Below, piece by piece: positions 20,401 to 29,976 of a DNA stretch of 64,000 nt (its first letter is position 1; each line of letters opens with the position of its first letter). This DNA comes from an uncultured Spirochaetia bacterium (lineage in GTDB: Bacteria > Spirochaetota > Spirochaetia > SZUA-6 > Bin103). The translations under genes were made by a program, and so were the position numbers. Below the pieces are notes generated by a model, which was not told the DNA's origin, made no database searches, and was given only the letters and a program-made list of their open reading frames with translations. The DNA lies in assembly GCA_958296075.1 (NCBI GenBank), contig CATQHW010000004.1:62001-126000 (forward strand), written 5' to 3'.

Positions 20401-21201
20401 CGGCCGGATGTCCTGTCCCATGGCCCACGGATCGATGCGGGTTACGCTGACGCATCCGCCGGCGAGCACTTCGATGTCGGTGTCGGCGCCGCGGCTGCGA
20501 ATCGCGGCGGCGCCCCGGTGGCGCAGCGCGTCGCCCCGCCGTTCGAAACAGGAGCCGTAGCGCGCCCGTTCGAGCGCGCAGGGTACCAGCCGCCAGTCGG
20601 ATGCCAGCCGAGCCGGGACGTTCACGCTCCAGGTGACGGGGCGGGCGGGGTTCGCGTCCGGATGCCGGAGGGTCTCCGGCAGGAGATCGGCGAGCAGCGC
20701 CGGCAGCAGGCGGTCGAGCCTCGCGGCCGCATCTCCCAGCTCAGTGCCCGGCTCGGCCGGCGCGCGCGCGGCCCAGCTCGCGAATCCGGCCGGGGTGAGC
20801 TGCTGCGAGAAGGCGATCGCCGGGACCAGCGCGATGTTGGCCTCCAGGCAGGCGCCGATCGTGCCGGAGCCCGAGGCGTAGGAGACGCCGGTGTTCTCAC
20901 CCGCGTTTACGCCGGACAGCACCAGATCGGGCAGCCCCGGACCGAGCAGGTAGCAGCCGGCGTTGGCGCAGTCGGCCGGCGTGCCGCCCAGGGTGAAGCC
21001 GGTTACGGCGTTGCCGTCGCCGTCCTGCAGGTCGCGGCGCGCCAGCGGCAGGTCAGCGTAACGGGTCATCGCCTTCGCGGTCCAGCTCCGTTCCGTGTCG
21101 GGCAGGACCACCGTGACCGATCCCAGCGACGTGGCTGCCCTGACCAGCGGGGCGACGAATGGCGACGCCGGGCCGTCGTCGTTGGTTACCAGAATGCGCA
21201 A
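20386..21201 (-). CDS. surE: 5'/3'-nucleotidase SurE
   Basis: A 271-residue protein beginning LRILVTNDDGPASPFV; the NDDG metal site and SGVNAGENTGVSYASGSGTI identify SurE. It dephosphorylates nucleoside monophosphates and needs a divalent metal. The TTG at 21201 was chosen because it sits directly before the conserved RILVTNDDG; the frame continues upstream only inside secA. It begins 37 bp after the secA stop, so co-transcription is likely. The C-terminal region is longer than in E. coli SurE and ends at the ASST remnant. Confidence 0.85.
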   Translation of the reverse strand: MRILVTNDDGPASPFVAPLVRAATSLGSVTVVLPDTERSWTAKAMTRYADLPLARRDLQDGDGNAVTGFTLGGTPADCANAGCYLLGPGLPDLVLSGVNAGENTGVSYASGSGTIGACLEANIALVPAIAFSQQLTPAGFASWAARAPAEPGTELGDAAARLDRLLPALLADLLPETLRHPDANPARPVTWSVNVPARLASDWRLVPCALERARYGSCFERRGDALRHRGAAAIRSRGADTDIEVLAGGCVSVTRIDPWAMGQDIRPMGPA

Positions 21202-21238
21202 GGTCGTCGTGGTCCGTCGTCGCGGTTCACGCGGCGCG

Positions 21239-24085
21239 TCAGCGGCCGTGGCAGAACTTGAACTTTCTGCCGCTGCCGCAGTAGCACGGATCGTTGCGGC
21301 CGAGCTTCGGTGCCGCCTGCGGCGCCTGCGGTACCGGCGTGGCCGGTCCGGCGACGGCAGGCGCGGCTGCGGCACGTGCGCCTGCGGCAGTGACGGAGCC
21401 GACCGGGGCCGCGCGCCGGCCGGCCGGCCGTGCGGCGGGCGCGGTCGCCGCCGCGGCGCCGTCGCCCTGCTGCCGCATCGCGGCGAACTGGCCCAACTCG
21501 CGGTGCACGGTCGCCATGCCCTGCGGTTGCGGTCTGCGTGCCGTGCGGCCGTCGCCGGCCGGCCCGTCGCCCACCCGGATCGTCACGCGGAAGATCTTTT
21601 CCGCGACCGCGTTGCGGATGCCGGCCAGCATCTCATCGAATATCTGGAAGCCCTCCAGCTTGTACTCCAGCAGGGGGTTCTTCTGACTGTAGGTTCGCAG
21701 ATACACCGCGTCGCGCAGCGCGTCGAGGTTCTCCAGGTGGTCCTGCCAGCGCGCGTCGATCAGACGCAGGTACTCGTAACGGATGAACAGGTTGAAGTTG
21801 GCCGTGCCGACCATCTCCGCCTTTTCGGCCAGATGGCGGCCCATCGCCTCCACCAGCAGATCGCGCGCCGCCCCGCCGCGCAGATCGGCCAATGCCGCGT
21901 CGCCGTTCGGCAGGACGAAACCGAACCGGGAGCGCAACGTCGACAGCGTGCCCGGCGCGGAATAGTCGGCGTCTCGGGTCAGCTCTTCGGCCGCGTCCGT
22001 GGCGGTCTCCAGCACCCGTTGCAACAGGTCTTCGTCCGCCGTGATCTCATCGCGCTTGCCGTAGATGTACTTGCGCTGCTCGTTGAGCACGTTGTCGAAG
22101 TCCAGCAGGTGCTTGCGCAGCTCGAAGTTGCGCTCCTCCACCCGCTTCTGGGCGCGAGCTATCGACTTGTTCAGCCAGGGATGGGTCAGCGGTTCGCCGT
22201 CCTTCATGCCGACCTTCGACATCATGGCGCGCAGGTTGTCGCCGAACAGCCGCATCAGGTCGTCGTCGAGCGAGATGTAGAAGCGGGACGATCCGGGGTC
22301 TCCCTGGCGGCCCGAGCGGCCGCGAAACTGGTTGTCGATACGGCGCGACTCGTGGCGCTCGGTGCCCAGCACGTGCAGCCCGCCGGCGCTGCGCACCGTG
22401 TCGTAGCGGGCGCGCCAAGCGTCGAGCTCGCGTTCGTAGATCGACTTGAACCGTTCCTGGCTGGCGCGGCCGTTGCCGCCGTCGGCGCTCGCGTCGTCGG
22501 CGGCATGGCGCCGGCGGGCCGCGTACTCCGGATTGCCTCCCAGTTTGATGTCGGTGCCGCGGCCGGCCATGTTGGTGGCGATCGTCACCCCGCCGGCGGC
22601 CCCCGCCTGCGCGATGATCAACGCTTCGCGCGCGTGCGCCTTGGCGTTGAGCACTTCGTGATCGACTCCGCGGCTGCGCAGCAGCTTGGAAAGCTGCTCC
22701 GACTTTTCGATGGAGACGGTGCCGACCAGCACCGGCTGGCCCGCCCGTTGGCAGGCGGCCAGCTCGTCGCAGATCGCCGCCAGCTTGTCCCGCTCATTGA
22801 GGAAGATCACGTCGTCGTGATCGGCCCGCACCAGCGGGCGATTGGTGGGAATGACCACCACGTCCATGCCGTAGATGCGGCTGAACTCGGTCGCCTCGGT
22901 ATCGGCGGTACCGGTCATGCCGGACAGCTTGTCGTACAGCTTGAAGTAGTTCTGGAAGGAAATGGAGGCGAGGGTCCGATTGCGCCGGAGGATCGGGATG
23001 CGTTCCTTCGCCTCGATCGCCTGATGCAGGCCGTCGGAATAGCGGCGGCCGTGCAGTATGCGTCCGGTGAACTCGTCGACGATCTGCACGGTTCCGTCTT
23101 CAACCACGTAGTCGACGTCACGCTGGAACAGCCGGTGGGCGCGCAGCGCCTGCGTCAGGTAGTGGATGAACTCGAAGTTCTCGTCATCGACCAGCGAGCC
23201 GCGCATCAGGCGCTTGCTGCGCAGCAACTCTTCGGCGTGCGCCAGCCCCTCGTCGGTGAACGAGACGCGCTTGCCCTTCTCGTCGATCTTGTAATCTCCG
23301 CTCGGCTCCTCCGGATAGTCGTCGGTCTCCGGGTCCTTGGCGCACTCGCGCAGCGCGCCGACCAGCCGGTCGACCTGCGCGAACCGTTGGGTATCGTCCT
23401 CGGCCGCCCCGGAGATGATCAGCGGCGTGCGCGCTTCGTCGATCAGGATCGAATCGATCTCGTCGACGATGCAGTACCGGTGACCGCGCTGCACGCCGGC
23501 GTCGGCGTCCCAGCGCATGTTGTCGCGCAGGTAGTCGAAGCCCAACTCGTTGTTGGTGCCGTAGGTGATGTCGCAGGCATAGGCGGCCTTGCGCTCGCGC
23601 CCCTCCATGCGCGCCAGCACCACTCCCACGCTCAGACCCAGGTAGCGGTGCACGCGGCCCATCCACTCGGCGTCGCGCTCGGCCAGATAGTCGTTGACCG
23701 TGACGACGTGCACGCCGTCGCCGGCGAGCGCGTTGAGATAGGCGGCCGGCACGCTGGCCAGGGTCTTGCCCTCCCCGGTCTTCATCTCGACGATGGCGCC
23801 GCGGTCCAGGATGATCCCGCCCATGAGCTGGACGTCGAAGATACGCTCGCCGAGCTGCCGGCGCGCCGCCTCGCGCGCCAGCGCGAACGCCTCCGGCAGG
23901 ACGCGCTGGCGCGATTCCCCGGAACGGAGCCGCGCCGTCAGCTTGTCGGTCCATGCCGGGAAGTCGGCGTCGGAAAGGGCGACCATCCGCGACTCCAGCT
24001 CGTTGATCCGGTTCACCAGCGGAACCAGGGCCTTCAGGTCACGGTTGGACTTCGAGCCGAGTACGCGGGACACGAAACCCCGCAT
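21239..24085 (-). CDS. secA: Preprotein translocase ATPase SecA
   Basis: About 948 residues from the ATG at 24085. DEAD motor: Walker A MKTGEGKT at residues 101-108, Walker B-like VDEIDSILIDEART, and TNMAGRGTDIKLGG in the second RecA domain. A proline/alanine-rich linker leads to the SEC-C zinc finger CYCGSGRKFKFCH at the end. SecA drives export through SecYEG. The in-frame start at 24121 is rejected because a promoter lies just upstream of 24085. An insertion near residue 540 (HAADDASADGGNG) is within the variable range. Confidence 0.97.
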   Translation of the reverse strand: MRGFVSRVLGSKSNRDLKALVPLVNRINELESRMVALSDADFPAWTDKLTARLRSGESRQRVLPEAFALAREAARRQLGERIFDVQLMGGIILDRGAIVEMKTGEGKTLASVPAAYLNALAGDGVHVVTVNDYLAERDAEWMGRVHRYLGLSVGVVLARMEGRERKAAYACDITYGTNNELGFDYLRDNMRWDADAGVQRGHRYCIVDEIDSILIDEARTPLIISGAAEDDTQRFAQVDRLVGALRECAKDPETDDYPEEPSGDYKIDEKGKRVSFTDEGLAHAEELLRSKRLMRGSLVDDENFEFIHYLTQALRAHRLFQRDVDYVVEDGTVQIVDEFTGRILHGRRYSDGLHQAIEAKERIPILRRNRTLASISFQNYFKLYDKLSGMTGTADTEATEFSRIYGMDVVVIPTNRPLVRADHDDVIFLNERDKLAAICDELAACQRAGQPVLVGTVSIEKSEQLSKLLRSRGVDHEVLNAKAHAREALIIAQAGAAGGVTIATNMAGRGTDIKLGGNPEYAARRRHAADDASADGGNGRASQERFKSIYERELDAWRARYDTVRSAGGLHVLGTERHESRRIDNQFRGRSGRQGDPGSSRFYISLDDDLMRLFGDNLRAMMSKVGMKDGEPLTHPWLNKSIARAQKRVEERNFELRKHLLDFDNVLNEQRKYIYGKRDEITADEDLLQRVLETATDAAEELTRDADYSAPGTLSTLRSRFGFVLPNGDAALADLRGGAARDLLVEAMGRHLAEKAEMVGTANFNLFIRYEYLRLIDARWQDHLENLDALRDAVYLRTYSQKNPLLEYKLEGFQIFDEMLAGIRNAVAEKIFRVTIRVGDGPAGDGRTARRPQPQGMATVHRELGQFAAMRQQGDGAAAATAPAARPAGRRAAPVGSVTAAGARAAAAPAVAGPATPVPQAPQAAPKLGRNDPCYCGSGRKFKFCHGR

Positions 24086-24091
24086 GTCGGG

Positions 24092-24121
24092 AGTGTATCG
24101 ACGGTTGCGAACCGGGGTCAA
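24092..24121 (-). promoter_or_regulatory. secA promoter
   Basis: TTGACC (24116-24121) and TACACT (24092-24097), minus strand, spacer 18 bp. The -10 box ends only 6 nt before the ATG at 24085, so the mRNA should be leaderless. It overlaps the 5' end of the divergent lipoprotein gene. Confidence 0.6.
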
Positions 24122-25254
24122 GAACAGGTGGGTCGCCGGGCCGGCGGCACGGGTGCTCGCGGCCGTCCTGGCCGCGGCGGTGACCGCCGGATGCGCGGGT
24201 CGCGCGCCGCAGGTGGCGCGCCGGCAGCTCTTCAGCCTGCCGGTAGGGCCGTTGGAGGACCAGGTGCGGATCGCGCCCGGTTACGAGCAGGGCGGCGTCC
24301 GCCTCTTTTTGAGCGGCGGCATGTTCCACGTGGTGAACGCCCCGGCGCGCAAGGTGATGCGGCTCTCCTCGTTCGGCGATCTGCTACTGCTGCTCTATCA
24401 CCCGCGGTTCAACCCGGCGCCGGTCGGCTTGGCCGAGGCGGCGCCCGACACCGTGTCGACCCGCCGCGCGCGCAGTCTCCCGCTGGGTCCTCTGGGGCAC
24501 GTGGCGGCCGATTCGCAGGGGACGATCTATGTGCAGGAACAGCTCGCCCCCGGCGCTTGGGAGACCGACGGCCCGGTGGCGCGCAGCCACGTGGTGCGCC
24601 GCTTCGACCGCACCGGCGGCGATCGGGGCTATCTGGGCCGCGAAGGGGGTGAGCGGTACGCCGTTCGGGTTCGTGCAGCGCCTCGCGGTCACCGGGCGGG
24701 ACGACCTGCTGGTCGTCACCCGCGATGCCGACCGGTGGCAGGCGTACTGGTTCGACCGGCAGGGGCTGCTCCGGTTCCGGCGCCGGCTGGCGGTCGCCGA
24801 TCTCGGCGGCCCGGACGGAGACCCGGAACCGGTCGAGATCGCGGCCGTGGTCGCCGATCCCCTCGGTCCGCCGCACCTCCTGGTAGAGGCTACGGCGCAG
24901 CCGGGCGGCCACTCCGCAGTCTGGAGGGTGAGCGGCGACGCTGAACCGCGCCGCGCGTTCGCGGCGCCGCACTCGCAGGACGCGCCGTTCCGCCTGCTCG
25001 GCAGCGGCGGCGGCCGGCTGTTCTTCGCCGCGCACGCCGGGCCGAACCGCGCGCTGCTCACCATTACCGGCCGGCAGGGCCGGCCTCTGGCGCAGGTCGA
25101 GCTATCCCTGCAAGATGCGGCCCAGCAAGGTCCGGTCCTGCAGTTCGCGGAGCTGCGGGTAGCGGTCGACGGCGTACTGTACAGTGCCCGGATCGGGCCG
25201 GAACAGGTAGATTTATTCTGGTGGAGAACCGACCTGTTGATGCAGCGGCGCTGA
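24093..25254 (+). pseudogene. Spirochaete lipoprotein (LIC_12708-like), frameshifted
   Basis: The N-terminus gives a lipoprotein signal (VLAAVLAAAVTAGC) followed by RQLFSLPVGPLEDQVRIAPG and MRLSSFGDLLLLLYHPRFNP, which I recognise as the spirochaete family named after Leptospira LIC_12708. The frame breaks in a run of five G near 24645-24650. Removing one G restores YLGREG-VSGTPFGFVQRL and the rest of the protein to 25254. It is either a sequencing slip in a G-run or a recent inactivation. Start is uncertain: GTG 24093 or TTG 24105. The 3' end overlaps the next gene by 34 bp. Confidence 0.6.
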
Positions 25255-26804
25255 GCGCCGCTGAGATCGGCCCGCTCCGGCTGGTCGACTCCGCGCAGAT
25301 GGCGGCGATCGACCGCGCGGCTACGGAGCGCTTCGGCATCCCGTCGCCGATCCTGATGGAGAACGCCGGCATCAAGGCGCTGGCCGCGATGCAGCGGCTC
25401 ATCTGGCGCCGGCCGGTCCCGGAGGAGCCGGTCACGGTCGTGGCCGGCCGCGGCAACAACGGCGGCGACGCGTTGGTGATCGCCCGCCAGTTGCACGCCG
25501 CCGGCGCGCGACACGTCACGGTGCTGTTGAGCCACGGCGAACCACGGGCGGGCGGCCCGTGCGCGGCCAATCTGGCCATCTGCCGGGCGCTCGGTATCCC
25601 GGTGCTGAACGGGCCGGCTACGGACGCCGCGGCGCGCGCCCTGGGGTGCGGATGGGTGATCGACGGCATGGCCGGCACCGGCCTGCGCGGCGCGCTGCGC
25701 AGGCCGGCGGCGGCGCTGGCGGAGCGCATCGACCGCAGCGCGGCGCGGGTCATCGCCGTCGATGCGCCGAGCGGCGTCGGCGACCGCTTCGCGGCCGGTA
25801 TGCCGGCTGTCCACGCCGACTGGACGTTGGCGCTGGAGCTGCCCAAGCGGGCGCTCTACCTGCCGGCCGCCCGGCCGTCGTGCGGCAGCATCATCGTGGT
25901 GCCGATCGGGTTTCCCGCCGCCCTGACCGGCGCGGACGGCGCGGCTGCTCGGCTGCTCGGCCCGGCGGCCCTGCCGTCGCTGCTGCCGGCGGTGCGTCCC
26001 GACGCGCACAAGGGGACGCGGGGGCACGTAGCGGTCCTGGCCGGCGCGGCCGGCACGGCCGGCGCCGCGCGCCTGGCCGCGACCGCCGCCGGGCGGAGCC
26101 GCGCGGGGCTGGTGACGCTGCACGCCGATGCCGGCACCTACCCGATGCAGGCGGCGGCGTTGACGGCTGTCATGGTCGCTCCGTGGTCGGAGGCCGCCGA
26201 ACCCGCCGAGCTCGCCACCCGCTTCGACAGCCTGGTGGTCGGTCCGGGGTGGGGCACCGGGCCGGCCCGGGCGGAATGGCTGGAGCGGCTGCTGGCCGTG
26301 CCGGCGTGCGGCGTGCTCGATGCCGACGCCATCACGCTGCTCGGCCGGGCCGGCGACCGCGTGCGGGCGCTCGCCGGCCGTTGGGTGCTGACGCCCCATC
26401 CGGGCGAGCTGGCGCGCCTGCTCGACGGAACCGCCGCCGGGGTGCTGGCCGACCCGGCGGCGGCGGCGGCGGCCGCGGCGGCGCGATTCGGCGCGGTCGT
26501 GGTGCTGAAGGGCCACGTGACCTACGTCGCCGCCCCTGACGCAGGTAAGGGCCGGAGCGATCGCGTTGCGCCGCCGCTCAGCGTCGTCGACGGCATGCAA
26601 CCGTGGCTGGCGACCGGCGGCGCCGGCGACGTGTTGGCCGGGGTGATCGGCGCGTTGCTGGCCGGCCGCCTTGGCCCGTACCGAGCCGCCTGCGCCGGGG
26701 TGCTGATCCACGCCGCCGCGGCGCGCCGGTGTTACGCCGAACGGGGCTGGTTCCTGGCGGAGGACCTGCCGGCGTGGGTGTCTCGCGTGGTCGGTGACCC
26801 TTGA
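25221..26804 (+). CDS. nnr: Bifunctional NAD(P)H-hydrate epimerase/ADP-dependent dehydratase
   Basis: A 527-residue metabolite-repair enzyme. Residues ~20-225 are the YjeF_N epimerase (GIPSPILMENAGIKALAAM, VVAGRGNNGGDALVIARQL). Residues ~250-527 are the ribokinase-like dehydratase (RPDAHKGTRGHVAVLAGAAG, LTPHPGELARLL, ATGGAGDVLAGVIGALLAG). It re-forms NAD(P)H from its damaged hydrate. The GTG start at 25221 lies inside the end of the preceding lipoprotein gene, so the two are probably coupled. Confidence 0.95.
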   Translation: MENRPVDAAALSAAEIGPLRLVDSAQMAAIDRAATERFGIPSPILMENAGIKALAAMQRLIWRRPVPEEPVTVVAGRGNNGGDALVIARQLHAAGARHVTVLLSHGEPRAGGPCAANLAICRALGIPVLNGPATDAAARALGCGWVIDGMAGTGLRGALRRPAAALAERIDRSAARVIAVDAPSGVGDRFAAGMPAVHADWTLALELPKRALYLPAARPSCGSIIVVPIGFPAALTGADGAAARLLGPAALPSLLPAVRPDAHKGTRGHVAVLAGAAGTAGAARLAATAAGRSRAGLVTLHADAGTYPMQAAALTAVMVAPWSEAAEPAELATRFDSLVVGPGWGTGPARAEWLERLLAVPACGVLDADAITLLGRAGDRVRALAGRWVLTPHPGELARLLDGTAAGVLADPAAAAAAAAARFGAVVVLKGHVTYVAAPDAGKGRSDRVAPPLSVVDGMQPWLATGGAGDVLAGVIGALLAGRLGPYRAACAGVLIHAAAARRCYAERGWFLAEDLPAWVSRVVGDP

Positions 26805-26863
26805 ACCGTGCGTACCTTACCGCTGACGACGGCAGGATGGCCGGCGCCGTTGTCGTGGATTCT

Positions 26864-27625
26864 TCACCGGCGACTCATCCGCTTGAACAGGCGCTCCGGG
26901 ATAACCCGCAGGACGAACATGATCGGACGCCAGACCCGGCGCACGTAGATCACGTCGCGCGGCCGGCGAATCGCCGCGACGACCGCGGCGGCGACCTCTT
27001 CGGGGGTGGCGGTCAGCCGCGCCGGCAGGTCCATCCCGTCGGTCATGCGCGTCCGCACGAAGCCCGGCTTGACCGTCACCACGTGGGCGCCGGACGCAGC
27101 CAGCCGGCTGCGCAGACCGGAGAGGAACGCGGTGAACCCCGCCTTGGCCGAGCCATAGGCGTAGTTCGCGGCCCGTCCCCGTTCGCCCGCCACCGAGCTG
27201 ACGCCGGCCAGGACGCCGCCGCCGCGCCGCTCGAAGCGCTCGGCCAGCGCCCCCATCAGCAGCGCGGGGCCGACGTAGTTGGTGCGCATCACGCGCTCGG
27301 CGGCGGCGCCGTCCCGCTGGCTTTCCGCCTGGTCGCCGAGCAGCCCGACGACGCACACAGCCACGTCGGGCAGGGGATCGAGCGTGTCGAGCAACGAGAC
27401 GCCGCCGTCTTCATCGAGCACGTCGCACCGGTGCGCGGTCACGGCGACCCCGGTGCGCACCCGGATGTCCCTCGTCTCTCTCGAAAGCCGCGCCGGGTCG
27501 CGGGCCGCGAGCTGCAACGCGCAGCCGTCCTCCGCCAGCGTGTGCGCGATGGCGCGGCCGATGTCCGACGTGGCGCCGATCACCAGCGCTGTTTCGACCC
27601 CGCCGTTCATGTCCCTCTCGCTCAT
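26864..27625 (-). CDS. Short-chain dehydrogenase, DprE2-like
   Basis: A 253-residue SDR: cofactor loop IGATSDIGRAIAHTL, catalytic Ser in GVSSVAGERG and YGSAKAGF (Tyr-x-x-x-Lys). The ATG at 27625 overlaps the stop of the DprE1-like gene (ATGA). In this pairing it would reduce the 2-keto intermediate to polyprenyl-phosphoryl-arabinose, using NAD(P)H. The functional link is inferred from adjacency; the fold assignment is firm. Confidence 0.8.
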   Translation of the reverse strand: MSERDMNGGVETALVIGATSDIGRAIAHTLAEDGCALQLAARDPARLSRETRDIRVRTGVAVTAHRCDVLDEDGGVSLLDTLDPLPDVAVCVVGLLGDQAESQRDGAAAERVMRTNYVGPALLMGALAERFERRGGGVLAGVSSVAGERGRAANYAYGSAKAGFTAFLSGLRSRLAASGAHVVTVKPGFVRTRMTDGMDLPARLTATPEEVAAAVVAAIRRPRDVIYVRRVWRPIMFVLRVIPERLFKRMSRR

Positions 27626-28959
27626 AACGTGAGCCTCCGCGACAGTTCGGAAGCGAACCTGGGCGGCGCCCCGGCCGCCTCGGCGCGGACCGCCTCGAAG
27701 GCGCCAAGCCGGGGATAGCCTTCGCGCACCCGTTCCGGCGCGCAGCAGGCGTCTTTGGCAAGATAGACGCGCCCGCCGTGCCGGTGGGTGATGTCGTCGA
27801 GCTCGCCGAGCAGCGCCGCCGTGCCGTGGCGCCGCGGAACGTCGAGCGACAGGGTGTAGCCCTCCATGGGGAACGATATCAGCCCCTCCCCGGCGGGGCC
27901 GAACAGCTTGAGCACCCCCAGGAACGAGCCCCGCCCGGCCGCGGCGACGCGCTCCAGCAGGGCGGCGACCCCGGCCGCGCTCTCGCCCTTGGGCAGCGCG
28001 CACTGGTACTGGACGAACCCCCGCCGCCCGTAGAGGCGGTTCCACGCCTCGAGCCGGTCGAGCGGAAAGAAGAAGCGGTCGAAATGGACCGGCTGCGCCC
28101 CGGACCGCGCAGCTCCCCGTCCGCGCCGGTAGTAGAGCTCGTTGAAGAGGCCGATCGAGACCCGGTTGAGCAGGGCGGACGGCACGTCGGCGGGAACCCG
28201 GAGCTTGCCCGCGGGGGCCAGGCGCAAGGGGTTGGACGCCAGGCGCGGCGGCAGCGCGCCGCGCTCCATGAACGCGCCGCGCGTCATCACCGCGCGGCCC
28301 AGCCGTGCGCCCCGCGCCAGGCAGTCGATCCAGGCCACGCTGAAGGGCCAATCACGGGACTCCTCGAACAGCGCCATCGTCTCGTCGAGGTCGCGCGCGG
28401 CCAGGGTCTCCGCCATCACGAAGGCGGTCTCGACCGGCCGCAAGCGGACGCGCGCGGAGAGGATCACCCCGGTAAGCCCCATCCCGCCGAGGGTGGCGCG
28501 GAAGAGATCGGCGTTCTCCGTGCGGCTGCATTTCCGTAGCGCGCCGTCCGCGCTCGCCAGCGTCAGCGATTCCACGTGCGCGCCGAAGGTCCCGTCGCGG
28601 TGGTGGTTCTTGCCGTGCGCGTCCGCCGCGATCATTCCGCCGACGGTGAGGAGCTTGGTCCCCGGCACCACCGGCGGGAACCAGCCGCGCGGCACGAAGG
28701 TCTGCAGGATGTCCGCGAGCAGCACGCCGGCCTCGCAGTCGAGCAGGCCGGTCGCGGCGTCGAACGCCCACATCCGGTCCATCGCCAGCATCGACAGCGT
28801 CAGGTCCGGGTTGAGCGCGGCGCCGCCGTAGGACCGCCCGTTGCCGCGGGCGATCAGCGTCGTACCGCGCTGGAGCAGACCGGGCAGATCCTCGCGTCGG
28901 CGCAGGCGCTCCAACCGGCAATCGAGGGCCGGATACCGGCCCCAGCCCGAGAGGATCAT
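27622..28959 (-). CDS. FAD-dependent oxidase, DprE1-like
   Basis: A 445-residue vanillyl-alcohol-oxidase-fold flavoprotein. The FAD-binding segment is LIARGNGRSYGGAALN, then VPGTKLLTVGGMIAADAHGK (His in AHGKNHH). C-terminally LFGPAGEGLISFPMEGYTLS matches DprE1 proteins. It would oxidise polyprenyl-phosphoryl-ribose at C2, with DprE2 completing the epimerisation. ATG at 28959 overlaps the stop of a truncated GtrA frame. An internal segment (28644-28797) is duplicated at 29753-29906. Confidence 0.85.
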   Translation of the reverse strand: MILSGWGRYPALDCRLERLRRREDLPGLLQRGTTLIARGNGRSYGGAALNPDLTLSMLAMDRMWAFDAATGLLDCEAGVLLADILQTFVPRGWFPPVVPGTKLLTVGGMIAADAHGKNHHRDGTFGAHVESLTLASADGALRKCSRTENADLFRATLGGMGLTGVILSARVRLRPVETAFVMAETLAARDLDETMALFEESRDWPFSVAWIDCLARGARLGRAVMTRGAFMERGALPPRLASNPLRLAPAGKLRVPADVPSALLNRVSIGLFNELYYRRGRGAARSGAQPVHFDRFFFPLDRLEAWNRLYGRRGFVQYQCALPKGESAAGVAALLERVAAAGRGSFLGVLKLFGPAGEGLISFPMEGYTLSLDVPRRHGTAALLGELDDITHRHGGRVYLAKDACCAPERVREGYPRLGAFEAVRAEAAGAPPRFASELSRRLTL

Positions 28960-29013
28960 GCGGCCCGCTCCCGGAACACGAAGCGCCGGTCGAGCACGTA
29001 CTTGGCGATCAGC
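28956..29013 (-). pseudogene. GtrA-family flippase C-terminal remnant (copy 2)
   Basis: The frame ends LIAKYVLDRRFVFRERAA, typical of the last helix and basic tail of GtrA-type glycolipid flippases, and its stop overlaps the DprE1-like start. Upstream it is fused at an 8-bp shared sequence (CGATCAGC) to the first codons of the HAD-UbiA gene, so the frame gives VVDVDGSLIAKYVLD, a chimera. A second copy of the same fragment is at 29907-29943. Confidence 0.6.
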
Positions 29014-29752
29014 GAGCCGTCGACATCGACGACCAACGGCGGCTCGACAGGCGTCTCGCCGGTCGTCCGGCAATTCCGCTCACGCCGCATGGCTTCGTCA
29101 GATGCTCCGGAAGAAACGTCCGTCGCGGCAACGGAACCGTTCACGCCGCGGTCATCACCGACATGGTCAAGAGCTCTCGGAGCGCGGCCGGCGCAGCATC
29201 GCCTCCTCACCGGTCAACTCCAGGCACTGCAGCCGCGGCTCCAGATAGTCGCCGGTCGGGTCGTATTGCCAGTACTCCCGCACCCCCAGCGCTCGATAGA
29301 GCTCCCGCTTCCTTCCCTGGTCCGTCCCGCGCGAGGTGACCTCCAGTACGAAGTCAGGCGCCTTGGGCTCCTTCCACAGCAGATAGCTGGAGCGGTCGAC
29401 GTTGGTCGCCCCCAACACCACGAACACGTCCGGCGCCACCCGCGCCTTCGGGTTTCCTTCCTGGTAGTAGATGAGCAGGTTGCCCGACACGTACACGTCG
29501 TGGCGCTCGCGGAAATGGTAGCGCAGCCGGTCGACGGCGTAGGTCAGCGGCGTGCGCTGGAAGTCGCTTTCCGCCATCGGCCGGCCGTCGGACGAGGGGT
29601 AGTCGACCTTGGCGGGAGTGAGCAGCGGACTGGCCATGGTCTATCCTCCATACTGCCACAGCATACCGCGGCGGGCAACTGCGGATAAACGACTTCGACG
29701 TCGGGTCAAGACCCGCCGGCGATCACGAAGCGGTGGTGGCGCTTCTTGCCGG
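29006..29752 (-). repeat. Duplicated block: HAD-UbiA 5' end, Uma2 gene and tyrS 3' end
   Basis: 29006-29206 matches 33363-33563, and 29203-29752 matches 33815-34364; the two parts differ by a 255-bp deletion at a CTCC repeat. The block therefore copies the start of the HAD-UbiA gene, the Uma2 gene, its promoter region and the last ~15 codons of tyrS. Near-identity suggests a recent event. Confidence 0.9.
29167..29637 (-). pseudogene. Uma2-family nuclease gene, internally deleted copy
   Basis: A 156-residue in-frame deletion form of the 241-residue protein at 33524-34249. It keeps the nuclease-like part (VAPDVFVVLGATNVD, PDFVLEVTSRGTDQGRKREL) but lacks 85 residues, including the coiled-coil tail, joining LTGEE directly to AMLRRPRSESS. 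The start, upstream GGAGG and promoter region are preserved, so it may still be translated. Confidence 0.8.
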
Positions 29753-29943
29753 CGGTGAGGAGCTTGGTCCCCGGCACCACCGGCGGGAACCAGCCGCGCG
29801 GCACGAAGGTCTCCAGGATGTCCGCGAGCAGCACGCCGGCCTCGCAGTCGAGCAGGCCGGTCGCGGCGTCGAACGCCCACATCCGGTCCATCGCCCACAT
29901 CGACAGCACGAAGCGCCGGTCGAGCACGTACTTGGCAATCAGC
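29753..29943 (-). pseudogene. Fragments of DprE1-like and GtrA genes (copy 1)
   Basis: 29753-29906 copies DprE1 codons from 28644-28797 with a few mismatches, and 29907-29943 copies the GtrA tail with one mismatch. Read on the minus strand they form a chimeric open frame: LIAKYVLDRRFVL, then MDRMWAFDAATGLLD, ending in tyrS codons (GKKRHHRFVIAGGS). There is no evidence that it is functional. Confidence 0.85.
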
Positions 29944-29976
29944 CCGCAAGGGTTCCCGTCATGGCGGCGCTGCATC

